Positions 8,195 to 15,721 of a stretch of 34,672 bases of DNA are shown here, piece after piece. Source of the DNA: Nitrospirota bacterium (GTDB taxonomy: Bacteria > Nitrospirota > Thermodesulfovibrionia > Thermodesulfovibrionales > SM23-35). Under the pieces are notes generated by a model, which was not told the DNA's origin, made no database searches, and was given only the letters and a program-made list of their open reading frames with translations. The stretch covers positions 1-34,672 of the forward strand of contig JACUUX010000028.1 in the NCBI GenBank assembly GCA_014859105.1, written 5' to 3'. Position numbers and translations under genes: made by a program. Within the stretch, counting starts at the first letter, position 1. Each line of letters opens with the position of its first letter.

Positions 8195-8245
8195 GCTAAC
8201 GCCGGAAATCAGCGGATTTGCTGAAAGCAAATTCCGCGTTATGAT
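8195..8245 (-). other. attC-like folded site downstream of the HEYGH gene
   Basis: Read on the minus strand, ATAACGC and GCGTTA flank an imperfect hairpin. GGAA/TTCC pair with one extra base, and inside them TTTGC/GCAAA form a second stem. This is the general shape of an integron attC site, placed just after the stop of the adjacent gene as in a gene cassette. It is short (about 50 nt), its outer boxes do not fully match RYYYAAC/GTTRRRY, and no integrase is in view. Confidence 0.3.
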
Positions 8246-8255
8246 TTGTCAGGCA

Positions 8256-8666
8256 TTAATAATGCTTCATTCCCAACTTATCTGCCCAATTCTCAGGATA
8301 TCCATTATAGTAGTTCGCCCATTTTATTTTGTTTAGCCGGTAATAAATAGAACTATAAACGACTCTTGAAATTGATGGGATTCCAACAAGGATCAAATAT
8401 AACGGACCAAAAATCAATGATTGAATCGTGTGTCCATATTCGTGCTCTTTATTTTTGGGAGCTATTGACACTATTGCATCGTTTGAATTCGACCAAAAAA
8501 CAAAACTACCAAGACTGATGCCAAAATTATGTGTCTGGAAAAATAATCTTTTATGTATAATTTCTACTCTTGTAATTTTATGTCGTATGATCAACCATAC
8601 GATGATACCAACAATGTTTTGCGGTAACTCCCAAATACATCTCATAATAGGAAGTATTGAATTCAT
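8256..8666 (-). CDS. Small membrane protein with HEYGH metalloprotease-like motif
   Basis: 136 aa. An N-terminal hydrophobic segment around LPQNIVGIIVWLII is followed by a short soluble stretch (FFQTHNFGISLGSFVFW), then KEHEYGHTIQS and a second hydrophobic segment (LIFGPLYLILVGIPS). It ends NWADKLG. The HEYGH sequence fits HExxH, a zinc-protease signature, and similar small proteins with this block are known to me as hypothetical proteins, mainly in Bacteroidetes. The start at 8666 is preferred because AAAGGT lies 7 nt upstream; the longer frame to 8738 lacks a ribosome-binding site. It is AT-rich and isolated, and could be a transferred cassette. Enzymatic activity is not shown. Confidence 0.7.
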   Translation of the reverse strand: MNSILPIMRCIWELPQNIVGIIVWLIIRHKITRVEIIHKRLFFQTHNFGISLGSFVFWSNSNDAIVSIAPKNKEHEYGHTIQSLIFGPLYLILVGIPSISRVVYSSIYYRLNKIKWANYYNGYPENWADKLGMKHY

Positions 8667-8811
8667 AATTATACCTTTAAAAAAGCCTAACATTATTTTT
8701 ATACTAATTAGAGTTATTCTGAGAAATATAAACACCATAGGGACTGAATGTCAATTTTTCTGGGCTCGGATGCCAAATCATGAGGTCATTATTCAATAAA
8801 GTGGGCATATC

Positions 8812-8828
8812 AGGGATATTATATCCCT
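8812..8828. repeat. Short palindrome upstream of the FBP aldolase/phosphatase
   Basis: AGGGATA TTA TATCCCT: a 7-bp perfect stem with a 3-nt spacer. It could be a regulator site or a weak terminator; no T-tract follows. Confidence 0.4.
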
Positions 8829-8878
8829 CCTTATTGATCCTCTCCCGCTGTGCTATTATTAAAATTAGGATGAAGTTT

Positions 8879-8890
8879 GTCCGGCCGGAC
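8879..8890. promoter_or_regulatory. Perfect 12-bp palindrome GTCCGGCCGGAC
   Basis: It is GC-rich in an AT-rich spacer and sits about 55 bp before the ATG of the FBP aldolase/phosphatase. It is followed by TTGACA at 8900-8905 and an overlapping TATAAT that is too close to act as its -10. It may be an operator, or simply the left border of the GC-rich segment. Confidence 0.35.
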
Positions 8891-8945
8891 TGAGGGGTAT
8901 TGACATCTTATAATTTTTTACAACCTGTTCATGAAGGAGGCTGTT

Positions 8946-10061
8946 ATGAAGATTACGGTGAGCGTTATAAAGGCTGATATTGGTTCTGTGGGAGGCCACA
9001 TTGCGCCTTCGGCAAAGCTGATCGAGACTGTAAAAAAGCATGTGCAGGAAAAAGGGAAAGGATTTCTCATCGACAATTATGTGAGTTTCACAGGCGATGA
9101 TATAGCGATCCTCATGACCCATAGGTTGGGAGAGAGGAACGAACAGGTCCATAAGCTTGCATGGGACGCCTTCGTTGCGGGGACCGCAGTGGCGAAAGCA
9201 CAAGGCCTTTATGGCGCTGGGCAGGACCTATTGAAGGACGCCTTCTCGGGCAACGTGCACGGTATGGGGCCCGCAGTCACGGAGATGGCGTTCGATGAAC
9301 GTCCCGGGGAACCCTTTATGTTTTTCGCAGCGGATAAAACCGATCCGGGTGCTTTCAACTTTCCGTTGTACCTCGCCTTTGCAGATGCCATGAACACGCC
9401 GGGTTTGATGCTCTCGCCCAAGCTGGCAAAAGGATTCAAGTTCGTGATCATGGACGTGAATTATACCGATGGCGACCGGGTCATCGAGTTGAACGCGCCT
9501 GAGGACCTATACGATATCGCCACACTGCTCCGCGACCCTGAGCGGTACGTGGTAGAGTCGGTCTGGTCGCGCGCGGCAGGAACGCAGGCTGTATCCGTGG
9601 CAACGTCGAGGCTCCACAACATCGCGGGAAAGTATACAGGCAAGGACGATCCGGTCATGCTTGTCCGGACGCAGATGGATTTTCCCGCAACCGGAGAAGT
9701 CCTGCAGCCGTTCGCAGTCGGCCATTTCGTTGCAGGCTGCATGCGCGGGTCGCACAACATGCCGATCATGCCGGTGAAGCTGAATACTACGGTCAGCTAC
9801 TTTGACGGGCCTTCAGTGGTGAGCTGCGCTACGTTCTGCATTCGGGATGGGAAATTAACGGAGCCCGTCGATGCTTTTGCCCATCCCTTCTGGGACCGGG
9901 TGCGGGACCATGTGGCGGACAAGGCTATGGATATGAGGAGACAGGGGTTCTTCGGCGCCGCCATGCTGCCCATGAATGAGCTGGAGTATACGGGCATTAT
10001 GGAAAAGCTTGCAGCCCTCGAAAAAAAGTTTGCGATACGGGAGAAGTCTCCGGCTTCGTAG
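8946..10061 (+). CDS. fbp: Fructose-1,6-bisphosphate aldolase/phosphatase (class V FBPase, archaeal type)
   Basis: Bifunctional gluconeogenic enzyme that condenses the two triose phosphates and then dephosphorylates FBP to fructose 6-phosphate. From the ATG at 8946 it is 371 aa. Metal/phosphate residues are D11 and H18 in KADIGSVGGH, D51-D52 in FTGDD, and the Asp pair in AADKTDPGAFN. The Schiff-base region is KYTGKDDP with Y230 and K233, matching the Tyr/Lys pair of the Thermoproteus and Sulfolobus enzymes. FDGPSVVS and a C-terminal YTGIMEKL complete it. The ATG at 8931 overlaps the ribosome-binding site AAGGAGG and is rejected. The gene is visibly more GC-rich than its neighbours and is followed by a transposase remnant, suggesting acquisition. 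Confidence 0.95.
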   Translation: MKITVSVIKADIGSVGGHIAPSAKLIETVKKHVQEKGKGFLIDNYVSFTGDDIAILMTHRLGERNEQVHKLAWDAFVAGTAVAKAQGLYGAGQDLLKDAFSGNVHGMGPAVTEMAFDERPGEPFMFFAADKTDPGAFNFPLYLAFADAMNTPGLMLSPKLAKGFKFVIMDVNYTDGDRVIELNAPEDLYDIATLLRDPERYVVESVWSRAAGTQAVSVATSRLHNIAGKYTGKDDPVMLVRTQMDFPATGEVLQPFAVGHFVAGCMRGSHNMPIMPVKLNTTVSYFDGPSVVSCATFCIRDGKLTEPVDAFAHPFWDRVRDHVADKAMDMRRQGFFGAAMLPMNELEYTGIMEKLAALEKKFAIREKSPAS

Positions 10062-10128
10062 TATCGTCGGGCCTGTTTTGGAACAAGGCATCAATGTCTC
10101 TAAAAGGTAAATGATAGAACGTGGAAGA

Positions 10129-10221
10129 TCAGCCTTTGTCATATGCCTACTTATCGACTGCCTTACATATAAATTCGCTTCCGTTATCAACCCGTATACT
10201 TCCCGGTGTTCCCCCCGGTAC
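10129..10221 (-). pseudogene. Remnant of an IS3-type transposase (OrfB, DDE domain)
   Basis: In one minus-strand frame the sequence reads GSIRVDNGSEFICKAVDK, stop, AYDKG, stop. This matches the IS3-family integrase-core block R-x-DNG-x-EF...K-A-x-D-x-WAY-x-x-G, where DNG contains the second catalytic Asp. The first internal stop (TAG) replaces the conserved Trp (TGG), and a further TAA lies just upstream, so it is dead. It occupies the 311-bp gap between the FBP aldolase/phosphatase and HD-GYP genes, which holds nothing else I can recognise. Confidence 0.75.
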
Positions 10222-10372
10222 TTATTGATGGTCCGGTTTCTGGGGACAGGACCCGCGCTGAGTGAAGACATATGTGACGAAATATATCAGCAGATATTGA
10301 CAATAACTGTCATCGACTATTACCTATTAAAGACCAAAATTAAATTTTATTTTAAACTGATAAGGTTATCTT

Positions 10373-11965
10373 ATGGGTTGTAATGGCATAAATTTTGCTT
10401 CTTTAACACAAGAAATCGTAGGACATTTAGTGAATGGTCTAATAACTCAACTCTGGTGGACAATATTAGAAAAGCCAAAGAGTATCATATTAAAGTTAAA
10501 AATCTGTGCAATGCATAGGTTTCTTGTTATGAGACCGTTCATATCAAAAGCAATTTCATATACGCTCATAGTTTGGAATTATTTACATACTATTTTTGAA
10601 AATATAACCTTTAGATTTCCTATAAAAACCTTACGATCCAAGGTTTCCCTTTTTGTGCTTATTCTTCTTATCGTTACCACATTTATTTTTTACCTGGCTA
10701 CAGTTCGAATAATGAAACAGCATATCCTTGGCGAGGTTATCAAGAGGGCAGAATCATTGAGCAAAAGTATCGCGGTGTCCGCAGGACATAGCTTTATATC
10801 AAAGGACATTCTGGGCCTTGACAACATTGTTTTTAAAATAAAGGATTCAAATGAGGATCTTGAATACATTGCAATTGTCAATAACGATATGAAGATAATA
10901 GTCCACAGCGATATTAAAAAAAATGGCGAGATATTTAGAATGTCAGAAGGACGTGTATCGAGTAAGAGCCTTGATGGCACTATTGTAAAAGAAATTCCTT
11001 TGCATTCCGGTAATATTTTCGAGGTGTCAAGCCCAATTATTTTTATGGATAAAAAACTCGGGACCATCCTGCTGGGTGTTAACAAATCTGTATTGATGAA
11101 TGCACAACATAAAGCTATTAACAGAATCCTGAAGTCCTTCGCCTTTATCATCCTGACAGGCTTAATCGGCAGTATTATAATTTCATCTTTTATAACAAAA
11201 CCGATCGAAGAACTCTCCATTGGTGTAAATGAACTCAAAGAAGGTAAAAGGGGCAGACCTCTCAAGGTTTATTCAAGAGATGAATTGGGAAAACTGATAG
11301 AAAATTTTAATGAGATGACAGCATTGATAACAGAACAGCGTGAGAGAATTGATAAATATGCAGGTGATCTTGAAGAATCATATGTCTCCACAATTAAAGT
11401 ACTTGCAGCAGCTATTGATGCTCGGGATCCTTACACTCATGGTCACTCTGAAAGGGTTTCCCGTTTATCTTTGAAGATTGGCACCGCCATCGGTCTAAGC
11501 AAAAAGGAACTCGAAGATCTTGAAGTTGCATGTCTATTCCATGATGTTGGAAAGATAAAAATTTCGGATTCAATACTTCATAAGACATCCATTCTTAATC
11601 AATCAGAGATCAAAGAGATGATGCAACACGTCGAATACGGCGCGGAGATTCTCAGTAAAGCTTCGTCTCTTCATAAGTATATTCCTGCTGTCAGGCATCA
11701 TCATGAGTGGTATAATGGCAAAGGATACCCCGATGGGCTGAGAGAAGATAACATCCCGCTTTTCGCGTCGATAATATCCATAGCCGACGCATTTGATGCA
11801 ATGACTTCGGAAAGACCTTATAGATACGCCCTCCCCGAAACGGAGGCACTCAGGGAATTAATTGATTTATCCGGCAAACAGTTTAATCCCCATCTCATTA
11901 AGGTCTTCATGAGAATAAAGGAGAAAAATATCGTCTCGTCCCAGAGCTATCATGTTATGCAGTAA
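10373..11965 (+). CDS. Membrane sensor with HAMP and HD-GYP domain (probable c-di-GMP phosphodiesterase)
   Basis: 530 aa. There is an N-terminal extension of about 85 residues, then a membrane segment at about 90-112. A periplasmic sensor region (about 113-250, single-Cache-like, with EYIAIVNNDMKIIVHSD) follows, then a second membrane segment at about 253-273, a HAMP linker at 275-327 and an HD-GYP domain at about 340-515. Catalytic motifs are intact: HGHSERV, the HD pair H390-D391 in LFHDVGKI, HHHEWYNGKGYPDG with GYP at 451-453, and ADAFDAMTSERPYR. The 10373 start has AAGG 7 nt upstream. The first 50 residues are not typical of the family, so a later start is possible. It probably hydrolyses cyclic di-GMP in response to a periplasmic signal. 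The lipoprotein gene follows directly. Confidence 0.92.
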   Translation: MGCNGINFASLTQEIVGHLVNGLITQLWWTILEKPKSIILKLKICAMHRFLVMRPFISKAISYTLIVWNYLHTIFENITFRFPIKTLRSKVSLFVLILLIVTTFIFYLATVRIMKQHILGEVIKRAESLSKSIAVSAGHSFISKDILGLDNIVFKIKDSNEDLEYIAIVNNDMKIIVHSDIKKNGEIFRMSEGRVSSKSLDGTIVKEIPLHSGNIFEVSSPIIFMDKKLGTILLGVNKSVLMNAQHKAINRILKSFAFIILTGLIGSIIISSFITKPIEELSIGVNELKEGKRGRPLKVYSRDELGKLIENFNEMTALITEQRERIDKYAGDLEESYVSTIKVLAAAIDARDPYTHGHSERVSRLSLKIGTAIGLSKKELEDLEVACLFHDVGKIKISDSILHKTSILNQSEIKEMMQHVEYGAEILSKASSLHKYIPAVRHHHEWYNGKGYPDGLREDNIPLFASIISIADAFDAMTSERPYRYALPETEALRELIDLSGKQFNPHLIKVFMRIKEKNIVSSQSYHVMQ

Positions 11966-11966
11966 A

Positions 11967-12545
11967 ATGACAATACAATTTTCAAAAAAGACAATATATT
12001 TGCTCGGTGTCTTATCGCTTTTATTACTCTCTTCTTGCACATATTTGAAGAAAACAGATTTATACAAACAAGATGCAGAGGTAGAGGGAACAATTATGCA
12101 GTCCAAACAAGACTTTAATATCGGTGATTATAGCAGAGCAATAGATGTGTACAGGTTTTCTTTTGCTAAATATCCAGAAAACCAGAAATTATTGAGTAAC
12201 TATCTTAAAACACTTGAAAATATAAAACGTGTTGCTGACAGAGCATTTGAAAAAAAAGATTATAACCTTGCAGGGAAAACTTACTATACCTTACAAAGGA
12301 ACTATTCTTACTTTAAAAATTTCGCTCATTTACTGTCATTTGATTTAGAATTCCTGAATGCAAGGGTCACGGAGTGCCGAACTTGCGTCTCGAAAAAAGG
12401 ACTCGAGCAATACAGAAAAAGAAATATCAGGGAAGCAATTTCTATCTGGAAAAATCTGCTGACGTTCGATCCTGATAATATATATATCAGTAATGCCATT
12501 GACACAGCCACCATCCAATTAAAAACACTTGAAGGCAAGAAATAA
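11967..12545 (+). CDS. TPR-like lipoprotein
   Basis: 192 aa from the ATG just after the HD-GYP stop; a start at 11952, overlapping that gene by 14 bp, is equally possible. Neither has a clear ribosome-binding site, so coupling is likely. An N-terminal hydrophobic stretch ends in the lipobox LSSC, predicting cleavage and lipid attachment at that Cys. The rest is helical with TPR-like repeats: QSKQDFNIGDYSRAIDVYRF, AFEKKDYNLAGKTYY and YRKRNIREAISIWKN. Envelope location and a scaffolding role are inferred. It is probably co-transcribed with the HD-GYP sensor and could act with it. Confidence 0.75.
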   Translation: MTIQFSKKTIYLLGVLSLLLLSSCTYLKKTDLYKQDAEVEGTIMQSKQDFNIGDYSRAIDVYRFSFAKYPENQKLLSNYLKTLENIKRVADRAFEKKDYNLAGKTYYTLQRNYSYFKNFAHLLSFDLEFLNARVTECRTCVSKKGLEQYRKRNIREAISIWKNLLTFDPDNIYISNAIDTATIQLKTLEGKK

Positions 12546-12548
12546 ATT

Positions 12549-12626
12549 GTGGAATACCTTACCAGAAATATGTATATGTATGAAGCAAAGAAAAAGGATA
12601 GGAATCGGGTTGAAGTGGTTGTCTAA
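12549..12626 (+). pseudogene. Scrap of a GGDEF (diguanylate cyclase) domain C-terminus
   Basis: Reads VEYLTRNMYMYEAKKKDRNRVEVVV then TAA. The stretch MYEAKKKDRNRV is the characteristic final helix of GGDEF domains (usually A-D-x-A-L-Y-x-A-K-x-x-G-R-N-x-V). It is in the same frame as the lipoprotein, one codon after its stop, and has no ribosome-binding site or upstream catalytic GGDEF core. A deletion probably removed most of a cyclase gene. The rest of the 12546-12894 spacer holds the CRP-like site and no convincing gene. Confidence 0.6.
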
Positions 12627-12806
12627 AGCAAAAAATTTTTTTTCAGCCAGTAATCACCAATATTTAATGATGTTACAAATTGCTTGGAAGCAGGTGAGGG
12701 TAGCATCCTTTCTGCCCCAAGATACTCCTTACGAGAAGCTTTGGAAGATGCATAGTTCAGCTTTCTAATCGTAATAGATATTAATTTTTATAACAAAGTA
12801 AATTTT

Positions 12807-12822
12807 TGTGATTAAAATCACA
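12807..12822. promoter_or_regulatory. CRP/FNR-family binding site candidate
   Basis: TGTGA-TTAAAA-TCACA is a perfect match to the CRP consensus TGTGA-N6-TCACA. It lies 73 bp before the start of the M23 peptidase gene, in a promoter-like AT-rich stretch. The -10 and -35 elements are not clear. Which CRP/FNR-type regulator would bind is unknown. Confidence 0.55.
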
Positions 12823-12894
12823 GTTATTTCACAAAAAAATATTAATCTTAAAAGCTATAAGCTATTTATCATCTGAAACACTGAGAGGGCTGAA

Positions 12895-13746
12895 GTGTTC
12901 AAATTTCAAAAGTTTATGCAATTATGGAAAAAAGCTTTTACTCCTGTAACAATAATGTTAATTCCTCACACAAAAAATAAGCCTCTGAATTTTAAACTTT
13001 CTTTTATCGGAATTTTTTTTGCAGTATTATTCTGCTTTTCAGGAATTGTCTATACTTTTTCAATAGCAGTAAACACTTTTGAATATTACAGGATGAAGGA
13101 TAAATTAAATTATTATACACAGGAATTTATGGAACTCAATGTCACAATTTCTGCATTAAAAAAGGCTGAAGATGAATTTAAAAGATTGTTTTCACTTGAC
13201 TCCAGGGAAAAAATTCTTGAAAACATCGATACATCAGACAGCGGTTCGGTTGATTTTGATATGGAAAAAATCAGGCAACAGATTATAAATACAACTGAGA
13301 CTGTTGGTGAAATAAAAAATTATCTGCGTATCCAGAAGGACATTTATCTTTCCACTCCAAATGGATTACCTGTTCAGGGGAAAATATCTTCTCATTATGG
13401 TAAACGGATTCATCCCATTAACGGAAAAAATGATTTTCATTCAGGTATTGACATCTCAACAGAACTTGGCAGCCCGGTGATAGCAACAGCAGATGGAATA
13501 GTAAGCTTTTCGGGATGGAGCGGAGGCAGTGGAAACCTCGTTGTATTGGAACATGGACATGGTTTTTCAACGGTCTATGCTCACAATAAGAAGAATACGG
13601 TAAAAGTTGGACAGAAGGTCATGAGGGGAGACATAATCGGATACGCTGGTTCAACCGGAAACTCTACTGGTCCGCATGTGCATTATGAGGTATGGAGGTA
13701 TGGTAAACACATAAATCCTACTAAATATACAATGGAGGCATCATGA
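12895..13746 (+). CDS. Membrane-anchored M23 (LytM-type) peptidoglycan endopeptidase
   Basis: 283 aa. A short cytoplasmic N-terminus is followed by a membrane segment (about 34-58), a helical, probably coiled-coil region (about 65-150) and a C-terminal M23 domain (about 158-278). The domain shows the Zn ligands H182 and D186 in FHSGIDIS, H230 in VYAH, and H261/H263 in PHVHYEV; all catalytic positions are present. It should cleave peptide cross-bridges in the periplasm. The start is a GTG with AGAGGG upstream. The stop overlaps the bactofilin ATG by 4 bp (ATGA). M23-bactofilin pairs are recurrent and link wall cleavage to cell-shape control. A CRP-like site lies upstream. Confidence 0.95.
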   Translation: MFKFQKFMQLWKKAFTPVTIMLIPHTKNKPLNFKLSFIGIFFAVLFCFSGIVYTFSIAVNTFEYYRMKDKLNYYTQEFMELNVTISALKKAEDEFKRLFSLDSREKILENIDTSDSGSVDFDMEKIRQQIINTTETVGEIKNYLRIQKDIYLSTPNGLPVQGKISSHYGKRIHPINGKNDFHSGIDISTELGSPVIATADGIVSFSGWSGGSGNLVVLEHGHGFSTVYAHNKKNTVKVGQKVMRGDIIGYAGSTGNSTGPHVHYEVWRYGKHINPTKYTMEAS

Positions 13747-14114
13747 CGTTTATAAAGAATACCAAGAAGCTGGAGTCTTTTATTGGTACGAATTCAATTT
13801 TCAAAGGTGATATAGAGACGAAAGGGACATTAAGGATAGACGGCACTGTGGATGGAAATATAAATGCTGACTGGGTAATACTCGGAGAAAAAGCCAGCCT
13901 AAATGGAAACATAACGGCAAAAGGCATCATTATTGGCGGAAATGTAGTCGGGAATTTAACCGCAAATGAAAATATAGAGATAAAACCTAAAGGAAAGGTT
14001 CATGGTGAGATCTCTACAGTCAAATTGATAATAGCAGAAGGTGGTCTTTTCGATGGACGGTCTATAATGGGTAAAGAAGAATCAAAAATCGTAGAATTTT
14101 ATGCAAAAGGTTGA
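13743..14114 (+). CDS. Bactofilin
   Basis: 123-aa polymer-forming cytoskeletal protein. The core of short beta repeats runs from GTNSIFKGDIETKGTLRIDG through DGNINADWVILGEKASLNGN to IEIKPKGKVHGEIST. Flanking tails are short, as in BacA/BacM-type proteins. It overlaps the M23 gene by 4 bp and has GGAGG just upstream of its ATG, so the two are made together. Inferred role: a cytoplasmic scaffold that positions the wall hydrolase. Confidence 0.96.
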   Translation: MTFIKNTKKLESFIGTNSIFKGDIETKGTLRIDGTVDGNINADWVILGEKASLNGNITAKGIIIGGNVVGNLTANENIEIKPKGKVHGEISTVKLIIAEGGLFDGRSIMGKEESKIVEFYAKG

Positions 14115-14307
14115 CATATAATCATTAATGTAACCCAAGACTATGATTCTTTATGAGTTTAGAAATGAGGCTGTTGCGGCAACCCCAATGAGTACGATCC
14201 CTAAAAGCCACCCCTTGTTAAGCCTGATCATAGTGGTTCTACAGTAGATGGATTTTCATACTCTTCTATCTACACTTCTTTACTTTTCACGCAATCCCCT
14301 CTGGACT

Positions 14308-15720
14308 TCACTCACCCGCACCTCCACCCAGCACCTTGTAGAGCGTCACCAGATTGGCAAGACGCGAAAGACGAACGGAAATCAGGCCCTGCTGCGCCCC
14401 GTAGAGCGAGCGCTGCGCGTCGAGAACGCTCAGGTAGCTGTCAATCCCGCTTTTATATCTCAGATTGGAGAGGCGATAGCTCTCGGCAGTGGCTTCAACA
14501 AGAGACTGTTGTGCCGCTATTTGATCCCCCAGGGTTCCCCGTTGTGCCAGGGCATCGGCAACCTCTCTGAAAGCCACCTGGATCGCCTTCTCATACTGGG
14601 TCGATACGATTTCCCTGTCCACTTTACTCGCATCCAGGGCAGACCACGTGCGAGGATCAAAAACCGGCATAAGTATCTGCGGCGCGAAACTCCACTTACC
14701 TGATCCAGAGTTGAATAAGCCGGACAGTTCGTTACTCGCAGTTCCAATTGTGCCGGTAAGAGTAATCCGGGGAAAGAATGCCGCACGTGCCGCACCGATA
14801 TTGGCGTTGGCAGCCTTTAGCTGGTTCTCGGCCTGCAGGATGTCGGGGCGGCGTTGCAGAGCATCTGAAGGCAATCCGGGGGAAATATCCTGCAGCAGCG
14901 TAACCGCATTCAGCTCTGTTGGCAGAAGTCCGTCCGGAATAGGTGAGCCGACAAACAGCATCAGTGCGTTCTCATCCACGGCCACTATGCTGGTATATCG
15001 GGCTACGTCCACCCGCGCCGCATCCACGCGGGTTTGCGCCTGACGGAGATCAAGCTCGGACGAGGCCCCGACCTCGTGGCGACGCCGGATCAGCTTGTAG
15101 GTTTCCTCCTGGGTCTCCAGAGTTTCCTGCGCCAGCTTCAATAACTCGCGGTCAGCGGCCAGTGTCAGGTATGTGTTTGCAACCTCGGCCACCAGGCTAA
15201 TCTGCGCGCTGCGACGTGCCTGTTCCGTCGCTAAATATTCTTGAAGCGCTGCATCTTTCAGACTGCGAATCCGGCCGAAAAAGTCAATCTCCCATGAGCT
15301 GATGCCGAGACTGACATCGTATCGCTCAATCGTCAACGGTTCCGGGAAGCCCATAACATTGGCTGGGATCCGTTGTTTGCTTCCGCTGGCTTCAGCATTG
15401 ACCGTCGGCAAAAGCTCAGCCCGTTTAATGCCGTATAATGCGCGGGCCATCTCAACATTCAAGGCGGCAAGCCGCAGATCCCTGTTGTTGTTCAAGGCAA
15501 TCTCAATGATTTGTTGCAGCTTTGTGTCGGTGAAAAAGTCCTGCCACCTCAGTTCAGGTGCTTTCGGAGCGCCGGCCTCACCTTTGGTTTCATTGTATGC
15601 CTCACCGCTCTGCCAGACTTCGGGGACGGGCGCTTCAGGCCTTGTGTATTCAGGGGTCAGCGTGCATCCTCCCAGTACCATTACAAATCCAATAATTGCA
15701 AAAAGAAGGTTTTTATTCAT
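14308..15720 (-). CDS. RND efflux outer-membrane channel lipoprotein (OprM/NodT family)
   Basis: 470 aa from the preferred ATG at 15720, which lies 9 nt after AGGAG; the ATG at 15729 abuts the ribosome-binding site. The signal peptide ends in the lipobox LGGC (C19), followed by [17 protein letters not shown], typical of the family. Two TolC-like outer-membrane-efflux halves follow; recognisable segments are [20 protein letters not shown] and [17 protein letters not shown]. It forms the trimeric exit duct of a tripartite pump. It starts 1 nt after the acrB stop and is the last gene of the tetR-acrA-acrB-oprM operon. It is GC-rich relative to the core genes. Confidence 0.96.
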   Translation of the reverse strand: MNKNLLFAIIGFVMVLGGCTLTPEYTRPEAPVPEVWQSGEAYNETKGEAGAPKAPELRWQDFFTDTKLQQIIEIALNNNRDLRLAALNVEMARALYGIKRAELLPTVNAEASGSKQRIPANVMGFPEPLTIERYDVSLGISSWEIDFFGRIRSLKDAALQEYLATEQARRSAQISLVAEVANTYLTLAADRELLKLAQETLETQEETYKLIRRRHEVGASSELDLRQAQTRVDAARVDVARYTSIVAVDENALMLFVGSPIPDGLLPTELNAVTLLQDISPGLPSDALQRRPDILQAENQLKAANANIGAARAAFFPRITLTGTIGTASNELSGLFNSGSGKWSFAPQILMPVFDPRTWSALDASKVDREIVSTQYEKAIQVAFREVADALAQRGTLGDQIAAQQSLVEATAESYRLSNLRYKSGIDSYLSVLDAQRSLYGAQQGLISVRLSRLANLVTLYKVLGGGAGE

Positions 15721-15721
15721 T

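Noticed and set aside
8931-8945. Upstream ATG as start of the FBP aldolase/phosphatase
   Set aside because: It overlaps the AAGGAGG ribosome-binding site; the ATG at 8946 has ideal spacing and gives the family N-terminus.
9855-10271. Minus-strand 138-aa open frame over the end of the FBP aldolase/phosphatase gene
   Set aside because: It is antisense to a clear enzyme gene and only by chance extends into the transposase remnant, which is in a different frame; no family resemblance.
10111-10383. Plus-strand 90-aa open frame before the HD-GYP gene
   Set aside because: No ribosome-binding site or recognisable motif; it covers the antisense of the IS3 remnant and runs into the HD-GYP start.
12654-12755. 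Frame reading CLEAGEGSILSAPRYSLREALEDA then stop
   Set aside because: The peptide looks protein-like and could be another gene scrap, but it has no start codon or recognised family, so it is not listed as a feature.
12529-12768. Plus-strand 79-aa open frame after the lipoprotein
   Set aside because: It is out of frame with the GGDEF scrap, overlaps the lipoprotein end and has no ribosome-binding site.
14151-14231. 26-codon minus-strand frame encoding a single hydrophobic segment (MIRLNKGWLLGIVLIGVAA)
   Set aside because: It resembles a tiny membrane protein, but has no ribosome-binding site and lies in the convergent spacer between bactofilin and oprM; support is too weak.
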